In this document: positions 1-11,269 of the stretch, in pieces
How the letters are laid out: every line of letters starts with the position of its first letter
Numbering within the stretch: the first letter of the stretch is position 1
Assembly: GCF_040741455.2 (NCBI RefSeq)
Contig: NZ_CP160328.2
Span: 1,364,001 to 1,428,000 of the forward strand
Length of the DNA: 64,000 nucleotides
Reading direction: 5' to 3'
DNA from: Snodgrassella alvi
Lineage (GTDB): Bacteria > Pseudomonadota > Gammaproteobacteria > Burkholderiales > Neisseriaceae
Notes under the pieces: model-generated
Told to the model about the DNA's origin: nothing
The model's input: only the letters and a program-made list of their open reading frames with translations
The model's database searches: none
Translations under genes and position numbers: made by a program

Positions 1-211
1 TCATGCAAGCAAATGCCGAGGAAATACAGGTAGCCACAAAAACGGCACCGAAATCCATTCCTGCATCCTTCAGAATGGATGGGTTGACTACCAGAATATA
101 ACTCATTGCCAAAAAAGTAGTCAGGCCTGCCAGCACCTCAGTGCGCACACTACTGCCACTTTCTTTAATTTTAAAAAAACGATCCAAAAAAGAAATACCC
201 ACTGGGCTCAT
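1..211 (-). CDS. NCS2-family purine permease, N-terminal part (runs off the window)
   Basis: The first 70 codons of a membrane transporter are visible. The N-terminus has a short amphipathic lead with [14 protein letters not shown], followed by [21 protein letters not shown], which is the typical start of AzgA/PbuG-type adenine/guanine/hypoxanthine proton symporters of the NCS2 family. The first membrane helix follows the charged lead. The ATG at 209-211 is preceded by AAAAGGAATT, a good ribosome binding site. The remainder lies beyond base 1, so substrate and completeness cannot be judged. It is transcribed away from miaB's end and separated from it by about 200 bp of AT-rich DNA. Confidence 0.85.
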   Translation of the reverse strand, partial: MSPVGISFLDRFFKIKESGSSVRTEVLAGLTTFLAMSYILVVNPSILKDAGMDFGAVFVATCISSAFACM

Positions 212-413
212 GCCAATTCCTTTTAATACCGAAAAAAGGCCACACAAAACCGGCTAACACAATTAAACAGATAGGTAACCGGACAAAAACACTACCATAT
301 TGCAGCTAATCGAATAACCAATACAGCCTTCTTGTTTGTATTTATATGCATATTGATCTGCATTTCCAAACCTCATTAGCGCTTTGCTTTCCTCTGCTTT
401 CCTAATGAATTAT

Positions 414-1742
414 TCATTCGGCCAAAACAATTTTTCCGCGTAACGAGAATGTATGTGCCTCAGTAATTTCCAACTCAACCATTTGATTTATCAGACGTGG
501 ATGGCCGGTAAAATTTACCACTCTGTTATTAGCTGTTCGAGCCTGCAACTGATCTGGATCCTTTTTGGAGACACCTTCCACCAGACAGCGCTGTACACTT
601 CCAAGCATTGATTGATTAATACGAGCCGTTTCAGCCTCTATCACTTCATTTAAAGCCTCCAGCCGACGTACCTTTTCAGTATGTGGCGTATCATCTGGCA
701 AATTAGCCGCAGGCGTACCTGGCCGCGGACTATAAATAAAGACGAAACTTAAATCAAAAGCCAGATCCTGTACCAGCTTCAACGTCTGCTCAAATTCTCG
801 TTCCGTTTCACCCGGAAATCCTACAATAAAATCTGAGCTCAAACATAAATCCGGACGTATAGCACGTAATTTACGAATAATATGTTTATATTCCAATGCA
901 GTATAGCCACGTTTCATTGCTGCTAGCACACGATCAGAACCAGACTGTACTGGCAAATGCAGATGCGATACCAATTTTGGCAAGTCCCGATAGCACTCAA
1001 TAATAGCGTCAGAAAATTCACGAGGATGGCTCGTTGTGAAACGCATGCGCTCAATACCAGGTATCTCATGGACAATACGCAGCAAAGTAGCAAAATCACA
1101 TATTTCACCATTGCCCATATCGCCCCGATAAGCATTTACATTCTGCCCTAGCAGGTTAATTTCCTTAACACCTTGTTGAGCCAGTCCGGCAATTTCAGTT
1201 AACACATCCTCCAATGGACGAGAAAACTCTTCACCACGCGTGTAAGGGACAACACAGAAACTACAATATTTGGAACAGCCTTCCATAATGGAAACAAAAG
1301 CCGCTCCTCCCTCTACACGTGCCGGTGGCAAATGGTCAAATTTTTCTATTTCAGGAAAAGAAATATCTACCTGAGAAAGACCACTCGTCTCCTTATCCAA
1401 AATCATTTGCGGCAAACGGTGCAAAGTCTGCGGTCCAAAAACAACATCTACATAAGGCGCCCGCTGAATGATTGCCTCACCTTCCTGAGAGGCCACACAG
1501 CCGCCCACTCCGATGATTAAATTCGGATTTTTAGCCTTTAACGGCCGAATACGTCCCAAATCTGAAAATACTTTTTCCTGAGCTTTTTCCCGTACTGAGC
1601 AAGTATTAAACAGAATAATATCCGCATCTTCAGCTCTGTCAGTACGCTCTAAAGATTGCCCTTCCGCAAGTACAGACAGCATTTTTTCGCTATCATACTC
1701 ATTCATTTGACAACCAAAGGTTCGTATAAATACTTTTTTCAT
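414..1742 (-). CDS. miaB: tRNA-2-methylthio-N6-dimethylallyladenosine synthase MiaB
   Basis: Radical-SAM methylthiotransferase that adds the 2-methylthio group to i6A37 of tRNAs reading UNN codons. The N-terminal MTTase domain carries the three cluster cysteines in FGCQMN, NTCSVRE and GGCVAS. The radical-SAM triad is CSKYCSFC near residue 155, and the C-terminal 65 residues are a TRAM RNA-binding domain. I chose the ATG at 1740-1742 ([10 protein letters not shown]) because it follows TTAGGTG. An in-frame TTG four codons upstream would only add MLGV. The length of about 442 residues is normal. It lies 14 bp downstream of the small exported protein and is probably cotranscribed with it. Confidence 0.97.
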   Translation of the reverse strand: MKKVFIRTFGCQMNEYDSEKMLSVLAEGQSLERTDRAEDADIILFNTCSVREKAQEKVFSDLGRIRPLKAKNPNLIIGVGGCVASQEGEAIIQRAPYVDVVFGPQTLHRLPQMILDKETSGLSQVDISFPEIEKFDHLPPARVEGGAAFVSIMEGCSKYCSFCVVPYTRGEEFSRPLEDVLTEIAGLAQQGVKEINLLGQNVNAYRGDMGNGEICDFATLLRIVHEIPGIERMRFTTSHPREFSDAIIECYRDLPKLVSHLHLPVQSGSDRVLAAMKRGYTALEYKHIIRKLRAIRPDLCLSSDFIVGFPGETEREFEQTLKLVQDLAFDLSFVFIYSPRPGTPAANLPDDTPHTEKVRRLEALNEVIEAETARINQSMLGSVQRCLVEGVSKKDPDQLQARTANNRVVNFTGHPRLINQMVELEITEAHTFSLRGKIVLAE

Positions 1743-1756
1743 AACACCTAACAATA

Positions 1757-2143
1757 TTATTCAACCTGAGGATTATTCGGGCGGATCAACTCATTCTGTT
1801 CCTCATCCGTCAACACCCAGATTTCTTGAATCTGATTCATCCTGTCAAAGCGTACCGCTATCGGAGAGTTCTTGAATCTAGGCAAATTATTATAAGTAAT
1901 AAAACGGTTATTAGCATCATGCACTCTTACGGCACGACTCAATTGAAATGTTTTATTACTATTGATTAAGCCCAGACTCAGGGTACGTAACCAGGCCTTT
2001 TTCGCAGTTCCCAATACAACCTGTTGCCCCTCAGCATTTTTCAGCACTACAATCTGAACATCGCGAGGTAAAATACGGCCTGCCCATGCAAATGAAGCAG
2101 TCAACAAAATCAAACCACATAACGCCAAACGCAAGTACTTCAT
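1757..2143 (-). CDS. small exported protein of unknown function
   Basis: A 128-residue protein starting [10 protein letters not shown] with a clear Sec signal peptide: a basic N-terminus, the hydrophobic run [13 protein letters not shown], and a likely AWA|G cleavage. It is preceded by AAGGAG five bases before the ATG at 2141-2143. A longer reading frame extends 30 codons upstream, but that would bury the signal peptide and ignore the ribosome site. The mature part is about 105 residues, with no cysteines and a beta-rich look, probably periplasmic. It has no motif I recognise. It sits directly upstream of miaB in the same direction, which may be cotranscription only. Confidence 0.8.
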   Translation of the reverse strand: MKYLRLALCGLILLTASFAWAGRILPRDVQIVVLKNAEGQQVVLGTAKKAWLRTLSLGLINSNKTFQLSRAVRVHDANNRFITYNNLPRFKNSPIAVRFDRMNQIQEIWVLTDEEQNELIRPNNPQVE

Positions 2144-2634
2144 AGTTTCTCCTTGAATAACAATGGTTAATTTACGGGAAACAATTATACGCAGAAGACG
2201 ATTTATCAGCAGCCATTCTAGCAAAGCAGTCAAATGAGAACTGATAAATAAAATAATGAAATTATTAATCTGCGTTTAAACATTTAATTACATCATATCG
2301 AGCTTCAACTAAAGATATATATATGGATTGGATGGAATATCATCATGTACAAAGATTTAGCTAAGAATTAAGAATTTAATAGCGCTACTAAATAATCAGT
2401 GTTAACAAATTCACCTAGCAAACAATTCAATTCATACCATACATCTTATACTTATAATTATTGCTAGTTATACCCATTAATTATTGCGTGAATCCTCATT
2501 TTTTACTTAATGACAAAGCGACCAAATCTTCTTTTAATAAAACTTGTCGATACCTATCAAGCATTTAAAATAATTTCACAAGTAAAATTTCTACACAATC
2601 ATAATTGTATTAACGAGCAAATAAACAAAATGAA
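2144..2634. other. AT-rich intergenic region between the exported-protein gene and the rplQ terminator
   Basis: About 490 bp with very low GC content and no credible gene; the only longer frames are antisense to rplQ or lack a ribosome site. It should hold the promoter of the exported protein-miaB pair, but I cannot single out a convincing -35/-10. Confidence 0.6.
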
Positions 2635-2660
2635 ACAAGCCAGCCTAACGGCTGGCTTGT
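2635..2660 (-). terminator. Rho-independent terminator of the ribosomal protein superoperon
   Basis: A perfect 11-bp stem ACAAGCCAGCC / GGCTGGCTTGT with a 4-base loop lies 13 bp past the rplQ stop codon. Read on the minus strand it is followed by TTTCATTTTGTTT, a T-rich tail, as expected for the end of the alpha operon. Confidence 0.85.
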
Positions 2661-2673
2661 ATTTGAAGTCTGA

Positions 2674-3057
2674 TTACTCAGCAACAGCTTCAGTTTCAGG
2701 TGCTTTCTCTACTAACTCAACCAGAGCCAATGGAGCATTATCACCTTTACGGAAACCATATTTCAAAATGCGCAGATAGCCACCATTTCGATTAGCGAAG
2801 CGCGGGCCCAATTCATTAAATAACTTTACAACAACTTCACGATCACGTGTACGATTAAAAGCTAAACGATGATTGGCCAGTGAAGGCTTTTTACCTAAAG
2901 TAATCAACGGTTCAGCAACACGGCGTAACTCTTTAGCTTTCGGCAAAGTAGTTACAATCGCTTCGTGAGTCAACAATGAATTAGCCATATTACGCAACAT
3001 AGCAGCACGATGACTGCTGGTGCGGTTTAATTTGCGGTTACCATTACGATGACGCAT
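2674..3057 (-). CDS. rplQ: 50S ribosomal protein L17
   Basis: Large-subunit protein lining the peptide exit tunnel region. The N-terminus [17 protein letters not shown] is diagnostic, followed by the conserved [18 protein letters not shown] segment. At 127 residues it has the usual bacterial length, with a short acidic tail ending EAVAE. It is the last gene of the superoperon, 18 bp behind rpoA, and is followed by a strong hairpin terminator. Confidence 0.99.
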   Translation of the reverse strand: MRHRNGNRKLNRTSSHRAAMLRNMANSLLTHEAIVTTLPKAKELRRVAEPLITLGKKPSLANHRLAFNRTRDREVVVKLFNELGPRFANRNGGYLRILKYGFRKGDNAPLALVELVEKAPETEAVAE

Positions 3058-3075
3058 GTCATTATCCTTTAATCA

Positions 3076-4062
3076 TCAAACTTGTGGCTTTTCCAGACTG
3101 GCCGGCGGCCAGGCTTCCAGTTTTGAACCCAACGTCAAACCTTTGGAAGCCAGGACTTCCTTGATTTCATTCAGAGATTTTCTACCCAGATTCGGAGTTT
3201 TCAACAGTTCAGTCTCTGTACGTTGAATCAAATCGCCAATATAGTAAATATCTTCAGCTTTCAAACAGTTTGCTGAACGAACGGTCAACTCCAGATCATC
3301 CACAGGACGAAGTAGAATAGGATCAATAGGTGGTTCTTTTTCTTCCACTACTGCTACCGGCGTACCCTGTAAATCAGCAAAGATTGACATCTGATCAATC
3401 AAAATACAGGCTGCACTGCGTACCGCTTCTTCCGGATCAATTGCACCATTGGTTTCAATATCCAAAACTAAGCGGTCTAAATCAGTACGTTGCTCCACAC
3501 GAGCCGGTTCCACTTCAAAGCTGACACGACTGATAGGCGAAAAGCTTGCATCCAGTTGAATAGCGCCGATGCGTTTGTGATCGTCTTTATTTCGACGACC
3601 AGACACAGCTTCATAACCACGTCCTTGCTCAACCTTGATTTCCATATTAATACTTCCACCTTCTGACAGATGGCAGATAACATGATCAGGATTAACAATT
3701 TCGACGTCATGTGGTAACTCGATATCAGCAGCAGTAACAACCCCTGCTCCGGATTTTTTCAGACTTAAAGTTACCTCTGTGCGGCCATGCACTTTAAATA
3801 CTACGCCCTTCAGATTCAGAAGAATATCAACAACATCTTCCTGAACACTGTCAAGCGTAGAGTATTCATGCAATACGCCTTCAATCGTTACTTCTGTCGA
3901 CGCATAACCATTCATTGATGACAGTAAGATACGACGCAAAGCATTACCCAACGTATGGCCGAAACCACGTTCAAACGGCTCCATAGACACTTTGGCTCGA
4001 GTAGCAGACAAGGTGTCAACGTCAATTTGACGCGGTTTCAAAAATTCGGATGTGTTTTGCAT
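3076..4062 (-). CDS. rpoA: DNA-directed RNA polymerase subunit alpha
   Basis: Alpha subunit that dimerises to nucleate RNA polymerase assembly and contacts UP elements and activators. The N-terminal domain (about 1-230) includes [21 protein letters not shown], the dimer interface. After a linker, the C-terminal domain (about 250-320) has the helix-hairpin-helix stretch [19 protein letters not shown]. At 328 residues it matches betaproteobacterial alpha. It lies between rpsD and rplQ, the normal alpha-operon order. Confidence 0.99.
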   Translation of the reverse strand: MQNTSEFLKPRQIDVDTLSATRAKVSMEPFERGFGHTLGNALRRILLSSMNGYASTEVTIEGVLHEYSTLDSVQEDVVDILLNLKGVVFKVHGRTEVTLSLKKSGAGVVTAADIELPHDVEIVNPDHVICHLSEGGSINMEIKVEQGRGYEAVSGRRNKDDHKRIGAIQLDASFSPISRVSFEVEPARVEQRTDLDRLVLDIETNGAIDPEEAVRSAACILIDQMSIFADLQGTPVAVVEEKEPPIDPILLRPVDDLELTVRSANCLKAEDIYYIGDLIQRTETELLKTPNLGRKSLNEIKEVLASKGLTLGSKLEAWPPASLEKPQV

Positions 4063-4086
4063 TTAACTGTCCTCACTTAACCAGCT

Positions 4087-4707
4087 TTATTTAGAGTAAA
4101 ACTCTACCACCAGCTGTTCATTAATATCGCCACTCAATTCAGTGCGATCTGGCATGTTTTTGAAAACACCTTCCAGTTTGCCTTCTTCAACAGAAACCCA
4201 GCTTGGTAAGCCGATCTGACTGGCCAGACTGAAAGCTTCTTGAATACGCACCTGTTTTTTGGCTTTTTCGCGAACAGCAACTACATCACCAGCTTTTACT
4301 TGAAAAGAAGGGATATTGACAACTTGGCCGTTCACGGTAATGGCTTTGTGAGATACCAACTGACGGGCTTCAGCACGTGTAGAACCAAAACCCATGCGGT
4401 ATACCACGTTGTCTAAACGAGATTCCAACAACTGAAGCAGCAATTCACCAGTCGAACCTTTACGACGGGCTGCTTCAGCAAAATAACGGCGGAACTGACG
4501 TTCCAAAACGCCGTAAATACGACGAATTTTTTGTTTTTCACGCAATTGCAATCCATAGCCAGACAGGCGAGGTTTTTTCGCACCGTGCTGACCTGGAGCA
4601 GAATCCAGCTTACATTTAGAATCCAGAGAGCGACGAGCACTCTTCAGAAAAAGATCAGTACCCTCACGACGGGCTAATTTACATTTCGGGCCGGTATAAC
4701 GTGCCAT
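4087..4707 (-). CDS. rpsD: 30S ribosomal protein S4
   Basis: Primary 16S rRNA-binding protein of the 5' domain; in enterobacteria it is also the translational repressor of the alpha operon. It shows [19 protein letters not shown] at the start and an S4 RNA-binding domain around residues 95-155 ([20 protein letters not shown]). At 206 residues it is normal length. There is no zinc-binding CxxC at the N-terminus, so this is the zinc-independent form. Confidence 0.99.
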   Translation of the reverse strand: MARYTGPKCKLARREGTDLFLKSARRSLDSKCKLDSAPGQHGAKKPRLSGYGLQLREKQKIRRIYGVLERQFRRYFAEAARRKGSTGELLLQLLESRLDNVVYRMGFGSTRAEARQLVSHKAITVNGQVVNIPSFQVKAGDVVAVREKAKKQVRIQEAFSLASQIGLPSWVSVEEGKLEGVFKNMPDRTELSGDINEQLVVEFYSK

Positions 4708-4722
4708 ACTCGAATACTCCTG

Positions 4723-5115
4723 TTAGATACGACGTTTTTTAGGTGGCCGACAACCATTGTGTGGCAATGGAGTAACGTCTGTAATACTGGTAATCTTGAA
4801 ACCAAGAGCGTTGAGCGCACGTACAGAAGATTCGCGACCAGGACCCGGCCCCTTTATACGAACTTCCAGATTTTTTACGCCATACTCTTGGGCAACTTTG
4901 CCAGCTGCTTCAGCCGCAACCTGAGCGGCAAATGGTGTGCTTTTACGTGAACCTTTAAAACCAGCACCGCCAGAGGTAGCCCAAGATAATGCATTGCCCT
5001 GACGGTCAGTGATAGTAATGATGGTATTATTGAAAGATGCATGTACATGCACAATACCTTCACTTACGGATTTACGTACTTTCTTGCGCACACGAGCTGT
5101 GTTTGCTTTAGCCAT
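4723..5115 (-). CDS. rpsK: 30S ribosomal protein S11
   Basis: Platform protein of the small subunit at the mRNA exit (Shine-Dalgarno) region. It contains [20 protein letters not shown] and the C-terminal [13 protein letters not shown], both highly diagnostic. Length is 130 residues. It sits 15 bp upstream of rpsD and 16 bp downstream of rpsM, in the standard alpha-operon order. Confidence 0.99.
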   Translation of the reverse strand: MAKANTARVRKKVRKSVSEGIVHVHASFNNTIITITDRQGNALSWATSGGAGFKGSRKSTPFAAQVAAEAAGKVAQEYGVKNLEVRIKGPGPGRESSVRALNALGFKITSITDVTPLPHNGCRPPKKRRI

Positions 5116-5131
5116 TATTGTTCCTTATCAA

Positions 5132-5494
5132 TTATTTCTTGCCTGCAATCGCTTTACGCGGACCTTTACGAGTACGCGCATTGGTACGGGTACGCTGACC
5201 ACGGCAAGGCAAACCACGACGATGACGCAGACCACGATAGCAGCCCATATCCATCAATCGTTTGATGTTCATGGTTACTTCACGACGCAAATCACCTTCT
5301 ACATGGTATTTGGCAATTTGTTCACGTAAAGCATCAAGTTGAGCCTCGTCCAAATCTTTAACTTTAGTGCTCGGCACAACGCCGGCAGCTTCGCAAACCA
5401 GTTTAGCGCGAGACGAACCAATACCATAAATAGCCTGAAGGCCAATTACGATATGGGCATTGTTAGGGATATTCACCCCTGCAATACGAGCCAT
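5132..5494 (-). CDS. rpsM: 30S ribosomal protein S13
   Basis: Head protein contacting the P-site tRNA and the L5 bridge. The start [20 protein letters not shown] and the basic tail [16 protein letters not shown] are characteristic. At 120 residues it is normal. It follows rpmJ with a 58-bp gap, larger than most spacers here, consistent with a processing site or internal promoter at the spc/alpha junction. Confidence 0.99.
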   Translation of the reverse strand: MARIAGVNIPNNAHIVIGLQAIYGIGSSRAKLVCEAAGVVPSTKVKDLDEAQLDALREQIAKYHVEGDLRREVTMNIKRLMDMGCYRGLRHRRGLPCRGQRTRTNARTRKGPRKAIAGKK

Positions 5495-5552
5495 ATTTTT
5501 TCCTTAGGGCAAAAAGTCTGTCACTATAACATAAAGACTTAGGGTTATCCAA

Positions 5553-5666
5553 TTAGCCTTGACGTTGTTTGTGACGAGGGTCGGTACAAATCACACGTAC
5601 AACGCGGTTGCGACGGATGATTTTACAATTGCGGCAAATTTTCTTTACCGACGGCTGAACGCGCAT
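5553..5666 (-). CDS. rpmJ: 50S ribosomal protein L36 (zinc-binding form)
   Basis: A 37-residue protein [14 protein letters not shown]... ending KQRQG. The zinc ligands C11, C14, C27 and H32 (CxxC...C....H) are all present, so this is the zinc-containing type replaced under zinc starvation in some bacteria. It lies between infA and rpsM, 18 bp after infA, with an ATG at 5664-5666. Confidence 0.98.
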   Translation of the reverse strand: MRVQPSVKKICRNCKIIRRNRVVRVICTDPRHKQRQG

Positions 5667-5684
5667 ATTATTTCCTTTCTACTC

Positions 5685-5903
5685 TTAGCGGGCGCGGAAA
5701 ACGATGCGAGCACGAGTCAAATCGTACGGAGTCAATTCCACAGTCACCTTATCTCCAGGAGAAATACGTATGTAATGCATACGCATTTTTCCAGAAATAT
5801 GACCTAAAACGACATGATCGTTTTCAAGTTTAACTTTAAAAGTTGCGTTGGGCAGGGTTTCAAGGATTTCACCCTGCATTTGTATGGTATCTTCTTTAGC
5901 CAT
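5685..5903 (-). CDS. infA: translation initiation factor IF-1
   Basis: A 72-residue S1/OB-fold protein, [20 protein letters not shown], which occupies the ribosomal A site during initiation. Its position between secY (5 bp upstream) and rpmJ is the common betaproteobacterial arrangement and ties initiation factor supply to ribosome synthesis. Confidence 0.99.
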   Translation of the reverse strand: MAKEDTIQMQGEILETLPNATFKVKLENDHVVLGHISGKMRMHYIRISPGDKVTVELTPYDLTRARIVFRAR

Positions 5904-5908
5904 AATAC

Positions 5909-7225
5909 TTAACGACGTGATGATAATGATTTCATCGCAGAACGCTTCATTAGATGTTCATACTGACTACTCATCACATAAGAAGCAATTTGCGTTTTAA
6001 AATCCATGGTCACCACCACCAGAATAAGTAGTGAGGTGCCACCTAGGTAGAAAGGTACATTCATCGCAGAAGTTAATACTTCCGGAATCAGGCACACGAT
6101 AGCTATATAAATTGCGCCCCAGAAGGTTAAACGCAATACAACTTTCTCCAGATAACGACTGGTTTGTTCACCAGGGCGAATACCCGGCACGAAAGCACCA
6201 CTTTTCTTCAGATTTTCTGCCATTTCTCTTGGACTGAATACCAACGCCGTATAGAAATAACAAAAGAAGATAATAGTAGCTGCAAATAGCAAAATATAAA
6301 CAGGCTGACCATGCTGCAAAAGTGTGGCCAGTTTCTGCAACCATCCATCTTGATTAGCTGAACCAAACCAGCTTAATAGAGTAGAGGGAAACAGAATAAT
6401 ACTAGACGCAAAAATTGGCGGTATCACGCCGGCCATATTCAATTTAAATGGCAAATGTGAATTCTGAGCCTGCATAATGCGATTACCTACTTGCCGCTTA
6501 GCATATTGCACCGGTACTTTACGTTGTGCACTTTCGATGTATACAACAGCATAAATCAAAGCTAATGCCCCAACAATCAGTGCAACAGCCATCAAATAAC
6601 TGATTGAACCCTGACTAGTCAGTGTTAGTAAGCGACCAATACCGGCAGGCAGACTGGCTGCGATACCGGCAGTAATAATCAGCGAAATACCATTACCAAT
6701 ACCACGTTCTGTAATCTGCTCACCAAGCCACATAAGAAACATGGTTCCGGTAACCAGACACACCATGGTAGTCAAATAAAATTCAAACTGGCCAGATACC
6801 ACTACATTTTGTTGATAAACAAATGCTGCAGCACCGAAACTTTGTAGAGTAGCCAACAATACAGTGCCATAACGCGTATATTTCGTCAAAGTCCGACGTC
6901 CAGCTTCACCTTCCTTTTTGAGTGCTTTCAGGGAAGGGATAATTTCAGAAGCCAGCTGTACAATAATTGAAGCTGAAATATATGGCATAACACCAATTGC
7001 AAAGATACTGAACCGTTGCAGAGAACCGCCGGAAAACATATTGAGCATGCTCAATATGCCTCCGCCGGCACTTTCATACAGTTTGGTCAAAGCAGCACCA
7101 TCCACACCGGGCACTGGAATATGCGATCCGATGCGGAATACAACCAACGCACCAAGCAAAAATAACAGACGATTTTTTAAATCACCAAACTTTGAAAGTC
7201 CTGTTGCGGATTGCGGATTAGCCAC
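5909..7225 (-). CDS. secY: protein translocase subunit SecY
   Basis: The core channel of the Sec translocon, with ten predicted membrane helices over 438 residues. Characteristic pieces are [13 protein letters not shown] near the N-terminus, [20 protein letters not shown] (helix 2b and plug region), and the cytoplasmic loop [13 protein letters not shown] used for ribosome/SecA docking. It follows rplO by 13 bp as in the spc operon of E. coli. Confidence 0.99.
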   Translation of the reverse strand: MANPQSATGLSKFGDLKNRLLFLLGALVVFRIGSHIPVPGVDGAALTKLYESAGGGILSMLNMFSGGSLQRFSIFAIGVMPYISASIIVQLASEIIPSLKALKKEGEAGRRTLTKYTRYGTVLLATLQSFGAAAFVYQQNVVVSGQFEFYLTTMVCLVTGTMFLMWLGEQITERGIGNGISLIITAGIAASLPAGIGRLLTLTSQGSISYLMAVALIVGALALIYAVVYIESAQRKVPVQYAKRQVGNRIMQAQNSHLPFKLNMAGVIPPIFASSIILFPSTLLSWFGSANQDGWLQKLATLLQHGQPVYILLFAATIIFFCYFYTALVFSPREMAENLKKSGAFVPGIRPGEQTSRYLEKVVLRLTFWGAIYIAIVCLIPEVLTSAMNVPFYLGGTSLLILVVVTMDFKTQIASYVMSSQYEHLMKRSAMKSLSSRR

Positions 7226-7238
7226 TTGTTTCCTTGCC

Positions 7239-7673
7239 TTATTCTGCTACTTTACCACCGGCAGCTTCAATGGCCTGTTGCGCACCTTTGGTGGCTTTAA
7301 TACCATTTAAAGTTACCGCCTTATCAATGTTGCCAGATGCAATAATTTTGACATTCAAGGCAGTTGCAGGTACCAATCCGGCCTGTTTCAATACCAGAAC
7401 ATCAATTTCGTTTACTGCAACTTTTGCCAGTTCATCCAGACGCACTTCAGCATTTAGATGAGCTGTCATAGATTTAAAGCCACGTTTCGGCAAGCGACGC
7501 TGCAAAGGCATTTGTCCGCCTTCGAAACCAACTTTATGATAACCACCTTTACGGCTTTTCTGACCTTTGTGCCCACGGCCACAGGTTTTGCCTAAACCAC
7601 TGCCGATGCCACGACCCACGCGGCGAGCCGCATGTTTAGCACCTTCAGCAGGCTGAATGGTATTCAAAAGCAT
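7239..7673 (-). CDS. rplO: 50S ribosomal protein L15
   Basis: Late-assembling 50S protein. It begins [20 protein letters not shown] and has the glycine-rich arm [20 protein letters not shown] typical of L15. Length is 144 residues. It is separated by a single base from rpmD and precedes secY. Confidence 0.99.
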   Translation of the reverse strand: MLLNTIQPAEGAKHAARRVGRGIGSGLGKTCGRGHKGQKSRKGGYHKVGFEGGQMPLQRRLPKRGFKSMTAHLNAEVRLDELAKVAVNEIDVLVLKQAGLVPATALNVKIIASGNIDKAVTLNGIKATKGAQQAIEAAGGKVAE

Positions 7674-7674
7674 G

Positions 7675-7860
7675 TTACTTCTCCACTTTCAAAAGGTAGC
7701 TGATTTTGTTGATCATGCCACGATTTTCGGGGGTATCAAGCACTTCAACAGTATGCTCACGATGACGCAAACCTAAGCCACGTGCGCAGGCACGGTGAGC
7801 GGCAATAGTGCCAATCAAGCTTTTAACCAGTGTAATGCGTACGGTTTTCTGCTCACTCAT
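7675..7860 (-). CDS. rpmD: 50S ribosomal protein L30
   Basis: A 61-residue protein with [19 protein letters not shown] and the C-terminal [13 protein letters not shown] typical of bacterial L30. Its start overlaps the end of rpsE by 8 bp, indicating translational coupling. Confidence 0.98.
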   Translation of the reverse strand: MSEQKTVRITLVKSLIGTIAAHRACARGLGLRHREHTVEVLDTPENRGMINKISYLLKVEK

Positions 7861-8371
7861 GATCTGCTCCTAAAATTTCTTCTACGGTCAGGCCACGTTT
7901 GGCAGCAATTTCAGCTGGTGTATACAGTCTAGACAAACCATCCAATGTTGCACGAACAATATTGTAAGGATTTGTTGAACCATGCACTTTAGCAGAGATA
8001 TTATGAATACCCATTGCATCAAATACCAAACGCATCGGACCACCTGCTTTCACACCATTACCTTCTTTGGCAGGCTGCATGAATACGCGAGTAGCGCCAT
8101 GACGACCGATTACTTCATGATGAATTGTACGGCCATTTAATGGCACTTTAATCATGTTACGACGCGCATGATCCATGGCTTTCTGTACAGCAACAGGAAC
8201 CTCTTTAGATTTACCTTTGCCCATACCGATGCGACCATCGCCATCACCTACTACGGTTAAAGCTGAAAAAGCCATAATGCGGCCACCTTTAACCACTTTG
8301 GTCACACGGTTTACGGCAACCATCTTTTCGATCAGGCCGTCACCGCGTTCTTCAGTTTCGTGTTTTGCCAT
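7853..8371 (-). CDS. rpsE: 30S ribosomal protein S5
   Basis: Small-subunit protein affecting decoding fidelity and mRNA helicase activity. It has the N-terminal dsRNA-binding-like domain ([20 protein letters not shown]) and a C-terminal ribosomal S5-fold domain ([20 protein letters not shown] region). Length is 172 residues. It overlaps rpmD by 8 bp. Confidence 0.99.
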   Translation of the reverse strand: MAKHETEERGDGLIEKMVAVNRVTKVVKGGRIMAFSALTVVGDGDGRIGMGKGKSKEVPVAVQKAMDHARRNMIKVPLNGRTIHHEVIGRHGATRVFMQPAKEGNGVKAGGPMRLVFDAMGIHNISAKVHGSTNPYNIVRATLDGLSRLYTPAEIAAKRGLTVEEILGADHE

Positions 8372-8390
8372 ATTTCTGGTCTCCAGTTTA

Positions 8391-8744
8391 TTAGAAGCTT
8401 AAGCCGTTTTCACGGGCTGCCTCAGCCAAGGCTTTAACGCGACCATGGTATTGAAAACCTGAACGGTCAAATGCCACTGCTTCAATGCCGGCTGCTTTAG
8501 CTTTTTCAGCAATGCGTTTGCCAACCACTACAGCAGCGTCTACATTGCTGCCGTATTTGATGCTGGCACGCACATCAGCCTCAAGAGTAGAAGCCTGAGC
8601 CAATACTCGATCACCTTCAGCGCTAATAACCTGGGCATAAATGTGATTATTGGTACGAAAAACGCACAATCTCACTTTGTTCAGGGCTGCAATTTTGGCA
8701 CGGGTTTTACGTGCACGACGCAGTCTTGCTACATTTTTATCCAT
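8391..8744 (-). CDS. rplR: 50S ribosomal protein L18
   Basis: 5S rRNA-binding protein of the central protuberance. The segment [17 protein letters not shown]-type core (here [19 protein letters not shown]) and the ending [20 protein letters not shown] are diagnostic. At 117 residues it is normal. It lies between rplF and rpsE with short spacers. Confidence 0.99.
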   Translation of the reverse strand: MDKNVARLRRARKTRAKIAALNKVRLCVFRTNNHIYAQVISAEGDRVLAQASTLEADVRASIKYGSNVDAAVVVGKRIAEKAKAAGIEAVAFDRSGFQYHGRVKALAEAARENGLSF

Positions 8745-8757
8745 CAGTGAGCCTCAA

Positions 8758-9291
8758 TTATTTTTTCTTGGTTTCTTTAATAACGACACGCTCATCAGCA
8801 TATCGTACACCTTTACCTTTATAAGGTTCAGGCGGACGGAATCCACGAATTTCAGCAGCAACTTGCCCTACTACCTGTTTGTCAGCACCAGCAATGATAA
8901 TTTCGGTAGCTGAAGGTGTAGTAGCTGTAATGCCTTCTGGCAATTCGTAATTAATCGGATGAGAGTAGCCCAAAGAAAGATTCAATACCTTTCCTTGAGC
9001 TTGAGCGCGATAGCCTACACCAATCAATTGCAGTTTTTTCTCAAAACCATTGCTTACACCAACAACCATGTTGTGCAGTAACGCACGCACGGTACCAGAT
9101 AAAGCATTCGCTTTTGTACTGCTGTCGTTGGCAGTGATAACTAATTGTCCATCATTTAATGCTACATTTACTTCAGCATGCTGATGCAGGGACAGTTCGC
9201 CGTTTTTACCTTTAACAATGATAGCTTCTGGAGAGAACTTAACGTCAACGCCAGCCGGAACGACTACCGGATGTTTAGCAATTCGAGACAT
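8758..9291 (-). CDS. rplF: 50S ribosomal protein L6
   Basis: Protein near the factor-binding site of the 50S subunit. It has two repeated L6 domains; the first begins [15 protein letters not shown], and the second ends with [14 protein letters not shown], the L6 signature. Length is 177 residues. Confidence 0.99.
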   Translation of the reverse strand: MSRIAKHPVVVPAGVDVKFSPEAIIVKGKNGELSLHQHAEVNVALNDGQLVITANDSSTKANALSGTVRALLHNMVVGVSNGFEKKLQLIGVGYRAQAQGKVLNLSLGYSHPINYELPEGITATTPSATEIIIAGADKQVVGQVAAEIRGFRPPEPYKGKGVRYADERVVIKETKKK

Positions 9292-9300
9292 GTTTTCCCC

Positions 9301-9693
9301 TTAGGCAACCACGCATAACAACTCACCGCCGATACCATTGGCACGGGCTTTGCGGTCAGTCATTACACCTTTAGAAGTGCTCACAATCACAACGCCCAAA
9401 CCATTCATTACTGAAGGAATGTCGTTGGAACCTTTATACACACGCAGACCAGGACGTGAAACGCGTTGAATGCGTTCAATCACAGGCTGACCAGCGTAGT
9501 ATTTTAATTGTATTTCCAATGTCGCCTTGGTTTCGGTAGATACGGCAAAGTCTTCTACGTAACCTTCTTCTTTCAAAACTTTGGCAATAGCCACTTTCAG
9601 TTTGGAAGACGGCATGCTTACAGATGCTTTATTAGCACGCTGAGCATTACGAATACGGGTCAACATATCGGAAATAGGATCATGCATACTCAT
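9301..9693 (-). CDS. rpsH: 30S ribosomal protein S8
   Basis: Central-domain 16S rRNA binder; in E. coli it is the translational repressor of the spc operon. It begins [17 protein letters not shown] and contains the C-terminal signature [13 protein letters not shown]. Length is 130 residues. Order rpsN-rpsH-rplF is standard. Confidence 0.99.
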   Translation of the reverse strand: MSMHDPISDMLTRIRNAQRANKASVSMPSSKLKVAIAKVLKEEGYVEDFAVSTETKATLEIQLKYYAGQPVIERIQRVSRPGLRVYKGSNDIPSVMNGLGVVIVSTSKGVMTDRKARANGIGGELLCVVA

Positions 9694-9707
9694 ATTTTAT
9701 ACTCCTA

Positions 9708-10013
9708 TTACCAGCTGGCTTTGATTACGCCCGGAATTTCACCACGCATGGCGATTTCACGGATTTTAGTACGGGCCAAGCCGAATTTACGGAAATTACC
9801 ACGCGGACGACCTGTCAAAGCGCAGCGACGACGTTGACGAATCGGAGCAGCATTACGCGGAATAGCCTGCAGTTTCAATCGAGCCTGAAAATGCTCTTCA
9901 TCAGTCGCATTGGCATCATTGATGATAGCGAAAATGGCTTCGCGTTTGGCAGCATATTTTTTTGCCAAAGCTTCGCGCTTCAGCTCACGATTAATAAGTG
10001 CTTTCTTAGCCAT
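9708..10013 (-). CDS. rpsN: 30S ribosomal protein S14 (long, zinc-independent form)
   Basis: A 101-residue S14 with [20 protein letters not shown] and the C-terminal [19 protein letters not shown]. Only one cysteine is present, so it lacks the CxxC-CxxC ribbon and is the long C-minus form. It starts 2 bp after the rplE stop codon. Confidence 0.99.
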   Translation of the reverse strand: MAKKALINRELKREALAKKYAAKREAIFAIINDANATDEEHFQARLKLQAIPRNAAPIRQRRRCALTGRPRGNFRKFGLARTKIREIAMRGEIPGVIKASW

Positions 10014-10015
10014 AA

Positions 10016-10555
10016 TTAACCCTTAAACGGAAATTTGAACAGAGACAACAGTGCTTTGGCTTCTGCATCAGTTTTGGCAGTCGTGGTGATGGTAATATTC
10101 AGACCACGCAAAGCATCAATTTTGTCGTATTCAATTTCCGGGAAAATAATTTGTTCACGCACGCCCATGTTGTAGTTACCACGACCGTCAAATGATTTAC
10201 CGTTTACGCCACGGAAGTCACGCACACGTGGTAGGGCAATGGCAATTAATCGATCCAGAAACTCATACATACGGTCACGGCGTAAAGTTACTTTACAACC
10301 GATTGGATAGTTATCACGGATTTTGAAACCCGCAATTGATTTACGTGCTACGGTTACTACCGGTTTCTGACCAGCAATTTTCTCTAAGTCACCAACTGCA
10401 TGTTCCATTACTTTCTTATCGGCAACCGCTTCGCCCACACCCATATTCAGAGTGATTTTTTCAATACGCGGTACTTCCATAATAGATTTGTAACCGAACT
10501 GTTTGGTCAACTCAGGAACAACAGTGGTGTTATAAAAGTCTTTTAAACGAGCCAT
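10016..10555 (-). CDS. rplE: 50S ribosomal protein L5
   Basis: 5S rRNA-binding protein forming the B1b bridge with S13. It has [16 protein letters not shown], the core [18 protein letters not shown], and [20 protein letters not shown], all typical. Length is 179 residues. In E. coli the rplE start is the S8 repressor target; I did not model that structure here. Confidence 0.99.
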   Translation of the reverse strand: MARLKDFYNTTVVPELTKQFGYKSIMEVPRIEKITLNMGVGEAVADKKVMEHAVGDLEKIAGQKPVVTVARKSIAGFKIRDNYPIGCKVTLRRDRMYEFLDRLIAIALPRVRDFRGVNGKSFDGRGNYNMGVREQIIFPEIEYDKIDALRGLNITITTTAKTDAEAKALLSLFKFPFKG

Positions 10556-10565
10556 TGATTACTCC

Positions 10566-10889
10566 TTAAGCTCCCACGACAGCACCGGTAGATTTGTATA
10601 CACGTGTACGTACTACTTTACCGTCTACAGTTTCTACTTTAATGCCTACGCGGTCAGCTTTTTGGGTTTCCGGATTGAAAATCGCTACATTGGAGATAGC
10701 CAATGGCGCATCTTTGGTAATTACACCACCTTCAATTCCACGCATGGGATTTGGTTTTTGGTGACGTTTTACGCGGTTCACACCATCAACAATCACCTTC
10801 TCACCGAGAACACGTACGACTTTACCCTGTTTGCCCTTATCTTTACCGGCAATGATGATCACCTGATCACCAGTTTTAATCTTTTTCAT
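10566..10889 (-). CDS. rplX: 50S ribosomal protein L24
   Basis: Assembly-initiator protein of the 50S subunit. A KOW motif sits at the N-terminus ([20 protein letters not shown]) followed by [12 protein letters not shown], typical of L24. Length is 107 residues. It lies between rplN and rplE with spacers of about 10 bp. Confidence 0.99.
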   Translation of the reverse strand: MKKIKTGDQVIIIAGKDKGKQGKVVRVLGEKVIVDGVNRVKRHQKPNPMRGIEGGVITKDAPLAISNVAIFNPETQKADRVGIKVETVDGKVVRTRVYKSTGAVVGA

Positions 10890-10900
10890 TGCAACCTCAC

Positions 10901-11269
10901 TTACAGTACTTCAGGAGCCAATGAAACGATTTTCATGAATCGCTCAGTACGTAGCTCACGGGTTACCGGGCCAAAAATACGGGTACCAATTGGTTCCAAT
11001 TTAGTATTCAACAGCACGGCTGCATTGTTATCAAACTTAATCAGTGCACCGTCATTACGACGTACACCTTTTGCTGTGCGAACAACTACAGCATTATATA
11101 CATCGCCCTTTTTTACGCGACCACGAGGAGCTGCGTCTTTAACGGCCACTTTGATGATGTCGCCTACAGATGCGTAGCGACGCTTAGATCCACCTAATAC
11201 TTTGATGCACATTACACGGCGTGCACCAGAGTTGTCAGCCACATCTAAGATGGTCTGCATTTGAATCAT
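10901..11269 (-). CDS. rplN: 50S ribosomal protein L14
   Basis: Core 50S protein forming bridge B8. It begins [20 protein letters not shown] and contains the [19 protein letters not shown] segment. Length is 122 residues. In E. coli rplN is the first gene of the spc operon, and here it follows an unusual 232-bp hairpin-rich gap. Its ribosome site is AAAAGGTAATAAC before the ATG. Confidence 0.99.
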   Translation of the reverse strand: MIQMQTILDVADNSGARRVMCIKVLGGSKRRYASVGDIIKVAVKDAAPRGRVKKGDVYNAVVVRTAKGVRRNDGALIKFDNNAAVLLNTKLEPIGTRIFGPVTRELRTERFMKIVSLAPEVL